NCBI GenBank assembly: GCA_037042185.1
Contig: JAXQJY010000033.1
Span: 682,001-746,000, forward strand
Direction: 5' to 3'
DNA length: 64,000 nt
From: Sordariomycetes sp. S80-01Y
Taxonomy: Eukaryota > Ascomycota > Sordariomycetes
Of this stretch, positions 30,802 through 41,621 are shown piece after piece; the first letter of the stretch is position 1, and each line of letters opens with the position of its first letter. The translations under genes and the position numbers were made by a program. The notes below the pieces were generated by a model. It was given only the letters and a program-made list of their open reading frames with translations, did no database searches and was not told the origin of the DNA.

Positions 30802-31944
30802 CTAGAAGCCTTCTCCGAGCATGAGTGTTCTTCCGCCCCCGTACCACAGCGTTCCAACTCTGGCGTCGATGCCCTTCTCTTGACCTACCATCCACTCTCC
30901 GACCCATTCGCTGTCGGCGCTGTCCCACACTTCCTTCTCTAGCCAAGCGTTGATCTCGTCGATAGCGTCAACCCAAGCCTGCCTCTTTTCTGGTGAGTCA
31001 TGGTCATCCTGGTTGAGATATCTCCCCAGCGTGATGTGGGCGCTGGGCACCTGATACCGCGAGCCGACCTCCACCCCGGCCTTCTGAACCAGGTCAAACA
31101 CATCCCTTCGAACATGATGATATGTGAATTCATCGCCCTGAACGACGTCCTTTGCCGTGTCTGGTGCCGACGGTGCCGGTGAAAGAGATGGTTCTCCTGC
31201 AGCGGGAACAAAGGAGACGGCAAACGCAGAGAGGTCGTAGGAGATCATCGGCTTGACTAGACGCGACCGGTGGTTGTGAGTGTAGCTGGCTATGGACGGG
31301 ATAGCTGGGCGTAGAGTCGAGGCCAGGGCGGCAATTTCCTCGGGGGTCTTGGAGAAAGCGACCTCGAGAGTCGTGAGATGCATGCGGTATGCCGGCATCA
31401 GCCATACACCTTCACCCTAGTCAGCTGGTGTGACGGCCCAACAAGTACGTAGGGGTCTCACCTGGGGCCTTTGCCTTGAGAAGGTTCTGCAAGTGAGTGG
31501 CGAGGCGGATGATGTGCCCAGGAGGTCGTGACCAAAACACCATGCAATGACGCTCATCCCTGAACCCAGGCTGCACAGTTGGGACCTCGAGCCTCAGCAG
31601 ATGCTGGTCTATGACTAGCTCTTTGAAGTCTGCTGCAAGAAAATTCTCCTTTTGCTGCGCATTCCGCTTCGTGCGATGAGCTGTGTAAAGTCCTTGGATC
31701 TCTATCTAGATGAGGGGTCAGTCTTCGATCGACATCTACTTCAGCAGAACCTTTGAGCGCCGGTATCCAAGGATGGTGGCAAATAGCCTCTCGGCTCCAA
31801 CTCTTCCCAAGGTTCTTCGAGGCTTACATTGTTGTCATTGCAGGCATTGATAAGGGCGGCATAGGGGTTCTCCCCCGGCTTGAGGACGATCCCCGAGAGG
31901 TCCTCAAGCTTGTTGCGCGCGTCCTGCGGAATTGAGTCGCCCAT
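30802..31944 (-). CDS. 2H phosphoesterase family protein (RNA ligase/cyclic nucleotide phosphodiesterase fold)
   Basis: Predicted exons in coding order are 31944-31828, 31705-31462 and 31409-30802, giving 322 aa. Two HxT motifs define the fold: MHLTT (H131/T133) and SAHITLGR (H245/T247). In 2H enzymes these histidines act on 2',3'-cyclic or 2'-5' phosphoesters in RNA. The conserved lead-in is WLMPAYRMH. Intron 1 (122 nt) has GTAAGC and TCTAG. Intron 2 (52 nt) has GTGAGA and must use an AAG acceptor, since the nearer TAG, only 2 nt after the CTGAC branch site, would give a stop. The substrate is unknown. Confidence 0.87.
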
Positions 31945-32379
31945 CGTTAGATTTCGATGCGGAAAATTCTGGCTTCGAATTGTGCTTGAGCAAGATGTTG
32001 GGATTTGAGCGCAAGACCCTCGAGGAGTTCAGGAGATGATGTGCTGCGCCTGGAGTAGTGGGACGACGTCGGTCTAGATCTCTACTAGGATTAATGAGCT
32101 GAATCAGCCTGCAGTTTGAGGTTTGCACCAAATCATCCACCTGAAAAAGAAAGTTCATTAGGATAAACATAATAAACTACAGTTCTCAGTTACAAGATTT
32201 CACAATACCCATCTTTTTCCAATGCATCAGCCCGGTTGTGGTGTGTGCAAACCCGTACGATCCGATCCGTCGTTAGGTTGAGCACGTGGGTGTACACCAC
32301 AGGCTCTAGGACAACAGCTCCGCCTCATTTGTCAATTTATGCGGTGGTGATGATTTGAAATGTTGCTAGATTATATTCA
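31945..32379. other. Intergenic region between the 2H and DAL3 genes
   Basis: 435 bp between two minus-strand genes. Nothing recognisable. Confidence 0.5.
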
Positions 32380-33117
32380 TCATAGCTTCGCCCTCTCCCT
32401 CTGCGTCGGCACTAACACTTCAATCTTTGAGCGGTGCCCTTTCTCGGACTTTATCTCCACCAACTGACAATCTTCTATGGCCTCACCACTTGCAAACTGG
32501 AAAACGACAAAGTCTAAAGCCGTCCCCTGCTGTCCGAGCACAACCATAGGGGCGTGCCATGTGCCCGCTCCGTACGTAACAGCTTGGTTGTTCTCTGCCA
32601 CAAAAGCTCTCAAACCCTTGAGGTCTGGCAATCCCCTCCCGGGTAGGCCATCACCCGTCGGAGTCGGCAGCGACTCGTCTTGTGATGAGGGCGGCAAACT
32701 TGGTGCTACGATGACCAGATACTGAGATGCTGAGGACCGAAGAGGCGTGAATGTCTGGGTTGTGTAAGGATGCCTCTCCAGAACCTCAACCTTGAAGCTA
32801 TCCTCCCCGGTAGACGTAGAATCAAGCTGCCTCGCAGCGCAGACGAACATGCTCATCTTGGGCTCGCTGGTACTGCTGGGCGCCTGGTCATAGTGGTTCC
32901 GGATCCGACTGACATCTCCATATCGGATAGCAGTGCCTTGGTTCTGGGACGTAGCGTTGCTGGGAAGGGACTTGACGTGGGCGTGGAAGGCAGAGGGGTG
33001 AACCTCTGGTGAGGGATTGGTGGTCACATCGCCGAAACGAGCGAAAGCAGCTTGCGTGAGGGGTTGCGCTTTGAGCGATATTGAGGAGCCCGGAGATTGA
33101 ACTTTTATTGTCGTCAT
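32380..33117 (-). CDS. DAL3: Ureidoglycolate lyase (ureidoglycolate hydrolase family)
   Basis: Intronless, 245 aa from the ATG at 33117. The cupin-fold ureidoglycolate lyase motifs are present: ARFGDV near residue 30, AIRYGDVSRI, and the signature YGAGTWHAPMVVLG with the active-site His, followed by FVVFQF. The enzyme splits ureidoglycolate to glyoxylate and urea, the last step of allantoin/purine use as a nitrogen source. The frame extends upstream to 33246, but those residues are Pro/Ser/Arg-rich and lack family similarity, so I start at MTTIKVQ. No other allantoin pathway gene is present in the window. Confidence 0.93.
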   Translation of the reverse strand: MTTIKVQSPGSSISLKAQPLTQAAFARFGDVTTNPSPEVHPSAFHAHVKSLPSNATSQNQGTAIRYGDVSRIRNHYDQAPSSTSEPKMSMFVCAARQLDSTSTGEDSFKVEVLERHPYTTQTFTPLRSSASQYLVIVAPSLPPSSQDESLPTPTGDGLPGRGLPDLKGLRAFVAENNQAVTYGAGTWHAPMVVLGQQGTALDFVVFQFASGEAIEDCQLVEIKSEKGHRSKIEVLVPTQRERAKL

Positions 33118-33961
33118 TTTGAGCCAAAGGGGTTGAGTTGGACGTTGTGATGGGTTGAGGTGAGGTCGGTGCGAGCTCGGAGGGGACAGACAGTGCGTGA
33201 AGCCTCGGTTAGATCGAAACACTGTGATGTCACGGCGGATCGGCATTCAAAGTGCGCCCCAAACTGGTTCAAGCTGCCATCTTCTCCAACTCTACGCGTA
33301 ATTGTTAGTGCAACAAGGTGTATACCATTTTCCAAGGCTGCGAATGCACATTGAAAGTAGCAGTGAGTGTCTTCCCGCGGATGCATTGAGAGTACCTTCC
33401 CGCAGACTCATCGGCATTCGCTTAGGTGCCTCATCACGACTGGCGGCATCCCCCACGGAACCCCTCCGAAGTCAATGCGGACACCCTCCGTGCCTTGCCA
33501 GCCACCACACATAACCCAGCAAATCGTGTGGCTTTCCAGCTGCAGGAACAGCACCACCGGTAGAAATCCAAGTGCAACCAAAGAAACAGGATGTGATGAA
33601 GGGCCGGTGCACGGAGCCCCGAACTTGAAGTGGCCCCTCAGTGGGTGGACTACTCCGTCTCCCCCACACTGTACATCTCAGGCTTTGCACCGAAGTCCGG
33701 ATGCCTGTGGCCCGTACCAGTCAGTGAACACCAACGGGATTGATGACGAAGCACCAGGATGTGCATTATTCCATCTAGATTCCCGTTCGACAGGGTTTTG
33801 TTCCTCTCTTCGAATTCTATACCTCTTGCTTGTCGACAAACCTCTGTCCCGTTGAGTGGTAGAAACTCCGCGGACACTCACCCGCCACCACGCTATCGCC
33901 ATCCCCAGACAGTCTTCCCCAGACTTAGACTCCACCGGGGGTCTCACTATAGAAAACACCC
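33118..33961. promoter_or_regulatory. Divergent promoter region between DAL3 and the MFS gene
   Basis: 844 bp. I looked for paired GATA-factor sites expected of a nitrogen-regulated gene and saw no clear cluster near DAL3. A 162-codon frame (33367-33855) lacks domain or composition support. Confidence 0.5.
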
Positions 33962-35834
33962 ATGCGGACTGGCAGGAGCAACGATGATGAGGAAGAGCTG
34001 AACCGCCGTGATGAAGACGAAGGCCTGAACCTACGAAACGACGAGCTCGGAAGTCCCTCACGCCTTGATGGTCAGCAACAACCCCTTCGCATCCAGCCCT
34101 CACCACCACATCTTTCAACACCAGCCTCACCCTCACCCCAACGCGACCCTGAGCAGGCCGAGAACAAGAAAAATGACCCTAAAACCGTGGCCTGGCGTGA
34201 CCTGCCCCAGAAGCCCCAGCTCGCCATCATCACCCTCGCCCGTCTCTCCGAGCCTCTCGTCCAAACATCCCTGCAGGCTTACCTCTTCTATCAGCTAAGA
34301 TGGTTCGATCCCTCCTTGCCGGACAGCACGATCTCAAGTCAGGCCGGTATCCTTCATGCGAGCTTCATGGGCGCGCAGTTCTGCACCGCCATGCTGTGGG
34401 GGAGGATTGCGGATTCGAGCAGGTTCGGGAGGAAGACGGTGCTCCTGGTGGGCTTGATCGGGACGAGCTTGAGCTGCTTGGGCTTTGGGTTTGCCAAGGG
34501 CTTCTGGAGTGCTCTCATCTTTAGGACTCTGGGAGGAGCGACCAATGGCAATATTGGAGTGATGCGGACAATGTATGTTACCACCCATCTTCTTCCATGG
34601 GGAGTCGTCTCCCTTTCCTTTTCTCACCCTCTTGCGGACACCATACTGATGAAACCCCCATAGGATCAGCGAAATCATCCGAGAAAAGAAATTTCAATCC
34701 CGGGCCTTTCTTCTCCTCCCCATGACCTTCAACATCGGCGTCATCGTCGGCCCCATCCTCGGTGGCATCCTCTCCGATCCAGCCGGCTCATACCCCAAGC
34801 TTTTCAAGGGCGTGGCATTCTTCGAGAACTATCCCTACGCCACGCCCAACATCGTATCCTCCGTCTTCCTGCTGTTCGCTGCCGCGGCCGTGTGGCTGGG
34901 CTTGGACGAAACCCTCGACTCCATCCGCGACTCCGGGAGGGTTGATTTTGGCAGACGACTGGGCGGGAAGCTGAGAAGCGTGTTCAAGAGAAAGGGCGCA
35001 CGGGAGGGAGGCTATGAGAGCGTCCCGGGGAACGAAGTCGATACAGTTGAACTGCCCGAAACGCCGGTCACGCCCAAGGCTCCAAAGAAGAGGTTCACCC
35101 AACGGCTGCCCTTCCGTCGCATCTTCACCCGCAACGTCACGCTCACGCTGCTCAACCAGTTCCTCATCGCCTTCCACGTCGGCACCTTCAACAGCATGTG
35201 GTTCGTCTTTCTCTCGACCCCAGTCTACGACCCCAAGACCTCGGAAAACACCATCAAACTCCCCTTTCGGTTCACGGGAGGGCTGGGCCTGCAACCACAG
35301 AGCATTGGCTTCGCCATGGCCATCCTGGGCGCAATCGGGATCACGCTCCAGCTGTTCGTGTATCCGAAGGTGTCGGCGCGTCTTGGGACTGTCCGCTCGT
35401 GGAGGACGTTCCTGTGCTGCTTCCCCCTCTCCTACTTCCTGGTGCCGTACCTCTCCGTCGTGCCTTCCACGACGTCTCCGCCAGAAGCCAAGACCGGCGT
35501 GGCGGTGTGGATGTCCCTCTTCGGCGTGTTGCTCATCCAGGTCTTGGGCCGCACCTTTGCCCTGCCGGCGCAGACGATCCTAGTGAACAATTGTTCACCG
35601 CACCCGAGCGTGCTGGGCACCGTGCACGGCTTGGGCCAAAGTATGAGCTCGGGAGCAAGAACGCTTGGGCCGATGCTGGGTGGAGTGGTTTACGGTGTAG
35701 GGTTGAACGCGGGCTACGTTGGGCTGTTCTGGTGGTGTTTGAGTGTTATCGCCATCTGTGGCTTTTGCGCAAGTCTGCTAGCCAAGGAGGGTGACGGACA
35801 CGAGATCTGGCTTGAAGGCGATGAGGAGGACTAG
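33962..35834 (+). CDS. Major facilitator superfamily transporter (TetA/YCR023C-like)
   Basis: Exons 33962-34572 and 34664-35834, 593 aa. A polar N-terminal tail of ~75 residues precedes 12 predicted membrane segments. The MFS motif after TM2 reads GRIADSSRFGRKTVLL, and the TM5 signature NIGVIVGPILGGILSD is seen. A long cytosolic loop (about residues 330-385) separates the two halves. The intron is 91 nt (GTATGT...CCATAG) and splits a Met codon. This branch resembles fungal proteins annotated as tetracycline-resistance-like or YCR023C-like exporters; the substrate is unknown. It is divergent from DAL3, but no functional link is shown. Confidence 0.92.
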
Positions 35835-36004
35835 ATATCCCTCGCAGATCCTCCATATTCAGCGATAGTTGGGCGTATATTGAAAACGATATGTAAAAGG
35901 TCGCTGGATCTGTTCATTCACACGTTACGGTCAAAAATATGTAAACGCCACTGAGAAATACCCAGTTCCTAATGCAGACGCCGTCCAAATTCATCAAAGT
36001 CAGA

Positions 36005-37688
36005 TCATAACATTTCCCTTGGAGTTTGAGGCGCTCGTTGATCGCTCCCCCATCTTTGCTGCTGTGGACGCTGGGGGTCCCCTCTCCTGAGACCAGCGAC
36101 GACCTGTCTCAGCCCGATGTTCTGCTGCTGCTGCTGCGGCGGGGAGTACTGCGGCGGAGGCTCGTCGTAGCTGTCTGGGTGGCCTACAAATTGCTGTCGT
36201 CTCCCCTCATTGGGGCCGTGGCCGGGCCAAGGTCCGTGCTCGTCGACCGGTGGACGGTTATGAGGTGAGCCGTGACCGGAGCGGATGCGCGTGTTGCGAC
36301 GATGCCAGCCCAACCAGCGTCGTCCGACTATGGTGATCAGTATGGCGAAGCACATTGCTATCACGAGGCCAGCGAGGATGAGGCCATAGCGTCGGTTGAG
36401 GGCGAACGTGAATCCACTGGCCCATGTCAGCATGCAACAGACATTTTTGAGTGAGCGGTACATACAAGAAGCCGTTCATAATTCCTAACAGGATGATGAA
36501 TCGCCCGAACCAGAGATGAATTTTGCCGAACCGCGTGGGAAGCTGCGTCTGTCTGAATTGGCGGTGGTGAAGGAAGCCAAGGGAGAATTGGACGAGGATG
36601 AAGATGATGATGAAGAAGCCCAGGATCTGATGGTACGAGTCGAAGTTGCGGGACTAAGACTGTTAGCAGGCTTCCGTTTTTCAGATGGCGGTTCACTCAC
36701 CCTTTGGTATCGGAGGCTCGTCGCTATGCCGACACCGAAGCCCATCAGGACCATGACCATAGCAATCGTCTGGTTGAGTGCATGCCAGCGCACCCACCAA
36801 CCCAAGCGCAGCATGACCACGCCGAGGGGCATCAGCAAGACAATTCCCAAGATCATGGCAACCGCGTGCATCGTCGACATGACATCAGCCTTGCGGACGT
36901 ACTTCTGATCCAGCTTCGCGCCATCGCTCCTCGATCGGTCGCTCAAAGTCGGCGGCTCCGTCGCTCCGTGCGCCCTCGACATGTCCATGTAAAACGATCC
37001 GTACTGGACGTGAAACTTGAGGCTCTCGTCCTTGTCATCACTGGTGAAGCCCTCGAGCGGCCCGAGAGCGTAGATCCCTTTCTCCCGCGTCGACTTAGCA
37101 TCGATCTTTCCACCCTTGGTGCCCTTGGCCGGCCAAGTCATGCAATTACGCAAGCAGCGCCCCATAACCACCATATGGTCGTCATAGATACCCGTCCCCT
37201 CCAAGATCTCATATTCAAAGTCCGTGTGGTGATAAGGCTCGTAGTATCCGTAACCCAGCCTGGGCGAGAAGGTCGTGTTAGTCTGATCGCGGTTGTCGTA
37301 GACCATCAGATAGAGAGCGCCGGGCATGTCTTCGGCGCCCAGGCCGACAGCGCCCCAAGCATGGCTGCGGTGGACGCGCAGGGTGAAGTAGAACTGATCT
37401 TCGGCATCCTTGGGAACGGCGAAAGCGAAGCCTATGGCGCCGTCGGCGTTGACGAATGTGGAGGACGGGGAGTCGGAGGACTGGGCGGTTGCGGAGGGGA
37501 GAAGGACTGGAGGGCGTGTGTTAGCTTGCGAGTTCAATTCTTTCCGGGAGTTGGTCGCAGAGGCACTCGAAGACGAGAGCTGATCGCTCCAGGCGACAGC
37601 ATCGCGTGACGGTGGATTCCAAGGGATTCCGGCACTCACCTGCGGCAGCGGCTGCCAGCGCCGCGTATCCCAAGCGGCTGAGCAGCAT
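36005..37688 (-). CDS. DOMON domain plus cytochrome b561 membrane protein
   Basis: Predicted exons in coding order are 37688-37640, 37506-36701, 36653-36466 and 36416-36005, giving 484 aa. A signal peptide (MLLSRLGYAALAAAAAVLLP) is split by a 133-nt intron. The DOMON/CDH-cytochrome-type domain spans about residues 30-230 (AIGFAFAVP, WGAVGLGAEDM). A b561-type membrane unit follows with His-bearing segments: STMHAVAMILGIVLLMPLG, WHALNQTIAMVMVL, YHQILGFFIIIFILVQ and IHLWFGRFIILLGIM. The cytosolic tail is rich in Pro and Gln (QQQQQ). Such proteins are predicted to carry electrons across a membrane, from cytosolic donor to outside heme, but partners here are unknown. Introns 2 and 3 are 47 and 49 nt. 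Confidence 0.9.
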
Positions 37689-38631
37689 CCTCCGGCGGTT
37701 GATTCTAGCTGTCCATGGGGTTGCGATGGCCGTCTCCTGGGATCAAGCGAGCGTCGACAGAGGCGGTTTAGCGAATGTAGAGCTTGTTCTGGGGGAATGA
37801 ATGAATGACGGTGGCAGTGAGGGTAGAGGCGCCAATGATCCGAGTCCAGGTAGACGGAGACGCTTGGCGCGTCCCACGTTTTTAGGTGGACTTGCAACTC
37901 GCAACGGGCCTCCACTGGCAGTGAGGGTCGCGGTCGCAGTGCCGTTTGCCGTCCAAATTGGCAGATGCGGCGGGAGGCAACCCACCCTAACAGCTTGCAT
38001 ACATGCATTTTCACCTCGACATGAAATTATATCCGGCTCGTCGGCATCGTAGCGTGTCTCTTGTCAGTACGCGTACGCGTTACGGACAACCTGAATTGTT
38101 TCGCAGCCGAAGACCGGCTCCCTTCTCTGGGCTCTGAGACGGTGTCTCTCGTTGGGCCAGGCTGGCTGACACGCGGTGGTAGTACAGACCCTGGTGGCTG
38201 GATCTGATATGATGCTATCGACGATGAGGCCTCCCAACAACCCGTCTTCCCTGGTCTGGAACCCGGCCAGCCTACCTTTGTAGTACTACTACGAGTAGGA
38301 ACCTACGCTTCGCGGGGCATGTGCAACCACCTCCGCGTGATTCGTCCACCAGTCAAACTGGCTCGGCTCTAAAGTCAGGGGTTCAAGACAGACTTTGCTG
38401 CTAACATGATTGCCGCTAGTCCTACGGAGCACCAGTAGCGGGTACTGTGCATACAAACTCGTCCAACGGTCGGGTCGGCTTGTGGGCTGCCTCACGGGTC
38501 GCCTCGTGCTGTCCCTCCCGCAAGGTTGAGCAGCCGAAGCCATGCAGGCCCTGGAGGCGTCTTCCCCGGGAGGCAGCCAACCCCCATGTTCCAGATTACT
38601 CGATGGAACAGCGGTTCAGGTACGCCACGCA
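37689..38631. promoter_or_regulatory. Upstream region of the DOMON-b561 gene
   Basis: 943 bp; holds the promoter of the DOMON gene and the 3' flank of the PLC-like gene. The only notable element is the double ACGCGT listed separately. Confidence 0.5.
38069..38080. promoter_or_regulatory. Two abutting ACGCGT (MCB-type) elements
   Basis: ACGCGTACGCGT, 381-392 bp before the DOMON-b561 start. ACGCGT is the core bound by MBF (Mbp1/Swi6-type) at G1/S genes in ascomycetes. The sequence is exact; regulation is inferred. Confidence 0.5.
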
Positions 38632-39599
38632 TCAGAGCCCATTGAGTGACCGTTCAACGTCGAACGCATCCCCGACGTCAATCCAGTCCAACTGGAACCG
38701 CCATCGTTAGCATTTTTACAGTGCCATTCCACGTCGCACGTCTTAAGCTTACCAGGACCACATTCGGCTGCACCCCGTGCTGCTCTACGCACCTGTCGAT
38801 CTGCGCTTGGATCGAACCCCGCGAGTTGGTCTGCCGTGCCGCACTCATGGCCGGGAAGACTATGTCGAGCACTTTGTGGTTCAGCATGTGGTTCATAATG
38901 CCCATCAGTTGGGTGGGATCGCCCTCGTGGGGTCGGTCGACGTCGCAGGTGGGAAAGTCCCTGTCTGTTATGCCGTACGGTGTTTCCCAGAAGTGAGCGA
39001 ATTGACTCATGATGTAGTCGACTTGTTCCTGGTCATGGCCGTAGTCTGGTAGAGTCAGCTTACTGTTAAGATGTTGTGAGTGTGTTCATACCCATAAAGA
39101 CCACGAGTCTCGTTCCATCATCCAATAGATTCTGCAGAGTCGGCCACTGATTCTTGGCCAACTCGCCGCCAGGATGAAAGACCAAATCCTTCAATCCAGT
39201 GACTTCAAACGTCTCATCGAATTGCGATGCCGGAAGTCGGTCGATGTTCGTCAATAACAAGCTCACAACCTCACTTGGATGGTCGTCCATCCAAGACTTG
39301 ATATCGTTTAGGTAATCACTCAGTGGCCCGACATCGAGCAAGGCACAGTCCGTGTGACACATTTCGATGCCTCCATCCTTCTCCTGAGTCTGCGCTTGCA
39401 GAAAGCGCACGCCAAGGTCAAGTTGCCGAGTCACCGGGACGAATTGGTTGTGAACAAGGAGGTGCCCATCGAAGGCGCTGTTGTGGGCGCCGATGAATGT
39501 TATCTCGGAATAGCGAAGGTCGCAGAGCTCGTTATAACCGTTGCAGGCAGTCAAGATAAGGCTTGGAAAGGTGATGATGATAGGCCTGAAGAAGCGCAT
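38632..39599 (-). CDS. Small secreted PI-PLC X-domain-like phosphodiesterase
   Basis: Predicted exons in coding order are 39599-39092, 39045-38753 and 38691-38632, giving 286 aa. A signal peptide starts at MRFFRPIIITFPSLILTA. Catalytic residues of the TIM-barrel PLC fold are visible: FIGAHNSAFDG (H39) and MCHTDC (H82). The end reads VVLLDWIDVGDAF, typical of this fungal family after splicing the last intron. Introns are 46 nt (GTATGA...CTACCAG) and 61 nt (GTAAGC, GCTAAC, TTCCAG). There is no C2 or Y domain, so it resembles the PLCXD group rather than signalling PLCs; the substrate is unknown. Confidence 0.9.
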
Positions 39600-40239
39600 C
39601 GTGACGATAACGTGGAGATGTACTCGCCCTGGCATTAGTGATCTCGGCCTACTGACCATGATATATGACTTCGACTGGCCACTCTCAAGACCGCTGGGTC
39701 CTTTCCAAGACATCTCGTCGTAGATCACTTGACCTACGCGTATCGCCTACCACAGTGCTGAAGCACCTGGTTGACCTCACATTGGCCGCCATAAGCCTTG
39801 CGACACGCTCATTTCGCCTGTGCATCCTCGATGGTCAGGTTCAAGCGCGTGGCACAGGGATTTGAAGGCTAAATTGGACCTCACCACAGCGCCATATGAA
39901 CAAGGCTGGAAATATTGAGACCGGTGCTCGAGACAGCGAGGAATGAGAGGTGACCACACGGAAGACGATGGTGGATTGGACGACAGGACGCGACTCGTGG
40001 AACAGGGGTATGAAGTGGCCGGCATGTAGTGTGGTCTGTGCGTCATGGTTGCCTTTTTCAGCAACAGTGACACAACGCGCCAACTGTCCTCGAACCACGT
40101 GTGGCCAACATTTCGAGACTTCAAGTTCGACAAAGCGACGTCGCATCTTCCCCACGCAGCGTCTTCATACCACTTCTTACCAGCGCGCATTGCTTTCAAG
40201 ACTGTCGCTTCGGGCTGCGATGCTTGCAGAGTTATCACA
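39600..40239. promoter_or_regulatory. Divergent promoter between the PLC-like and J-protein genes
   Basis: 640 bp between divergent starts. Several overlapping short ORFs on both strands, none with coding support. Confidence 0.5.
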
Positions 40240-41387
40240 ATGTCGCAATTTCTCAGCATAATGGGCTGGGCCTTCCTCCCCACCGTTCGTTCCAACAAGA
40301 TTCCTCCGTTGCGCTCTCACGATGCTAACATACTCAGCTGGTGACCGGCTACACCCAGTCCATCTACTACGGACTCATCATCCGTGCCGGCGAGCCCAAA
40401 CCTGCGCCCAACTCCCCACGGTACCTACGCGACCGCCGAGTAATTCACATCCTCGTTATCACCCTGTACTTGTTGTACACCGTCTACGAAGCCGACCACG
40501 ATATCCGAAAGGCGAGCAACTTCTACCACGACCTCGGCGTCCTGCCCTCTGCCGCAGAGCGCGAAATCAAGAGCAGGTTCAGGAGGCTGGCGGCGATGCA
40601 TCATCCCGACAAGGCTGGTGCGAGTGGCGGCGACGACACGGGGTATTTCATGCATCTGAAGCTCGCGAGCGAGACTCTTCAGGACGCGGCGCGGAGGTTT
40701 GCCTACGAGAGGTTTGGGCCGGAGGTCATCAAGTGGCAGAGATGTAAGACTGTCAGGGACTATGTCTCCAGGGGCGTTTTGCAGGGCGTTCTGCCGCATT
40801 ACGCCATCGCTGCGGCCACGATCTATGTTCTGGGCATGTTCGGATACATGGATTTCGGCAAGTTCTATCGGTGGTTGATCCTGTTCACGCTATGTACCTT
40901 CGAGCTCTACGCCGTCACACGGCCATTCTTCCCGCCGATCATCCAGAGCATCAACAGCATCCTCACCACCCTAACTCCGCACCCGGCGCTTCTACCCTTC
41001 CAAGCCATCATCCTAGCTCGAAAGCTCACCATAACAACCTACATCGCCCTATCCCAGATCGGGCCTCTCCTCGTCGTCCATCTCAACAACGGACAACCGC
41101 CAGCCGACGTCGGCGATGACGAAAAGACCCTCAAGCTTGGCCTGGACAGGCTCGAGAACTTGTCGCGGCAAATGGAAGCGGATGCTGGGAGGCTCATGGA
41201 CATGGAGGTCGCGCCTTACCAGGGCGACGAAGAAGCGACGAGCAACTTGAAGGGCAAAATGAGGGAGTGGCTCGTGCAGAACACCATCAGAGCGGATCCG
41301 ATGGTCAGGGATGCCCTGGGCAAGAGTTTCAGGCGGAGGAGGATAGACGCTCCCGCCGGGGCGAAGGGGAACCAGACGAAGGCATAG
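40240..41387 (+). CDS. ER-membrane DnaJ-domain protein (Erj5-like)
   Basis: Exons 40240-40284 and 40338-41387, 364 aa. A first hydrophobic segment (HILVITLYLLYTVY) is followed at once by a J domain (NFYHDLGVLPSAAEREIKSR) with the HPD tripeptide at residues 104-106. Two more membrane segments lie at about 155-205 (YAIAAATIYVLGMFGYM, YRWLILFTLCTFELYAV) and perhaps another near 215-245. The C-terminus is basic. J domains stimulate Hsp70 ATPase; one with this topology in the ER membrane resembles yeast Erj5, so BiP/Kar2 partnership is inferred. Intron is 53 nt with GTTCGT, GCTAAC and CTCAG. Confidence 0.9.
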
Positions 41388-41621
41388 GCGTGCGAGTAAC
41401 ATAGAATAGATGGTCTAGTTTCTCTAGATGTCTATAGATACAGCCAATGGCCACCCCCGTGGTCCTGTCCTAGATTGCGGCCGTCATTGTACAAGTGAAC
41501 CCTAAGTAACCATACCCCTCCGTACTCAAACATAATGTCAGCGTCTTTCCAACACGACACTTCAAACGACATGGCCGTCCCGTGCCAGACATGGGTCTGG
41601 TGCCGTCACAGGACCAAATAT

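Noticed and set aside
33367-33855. 162-codon plus-strand ORF between DAL3 and the MFS gene
   Set aside because: Random-looking composition, no domain, and it lies in a divergent promoter.
39777-40298. 173-codon minus-strand ORF upstream of the PLC-like gene
   Set aside because: Antisense to the J-protein 5' end, random composition, no domain.
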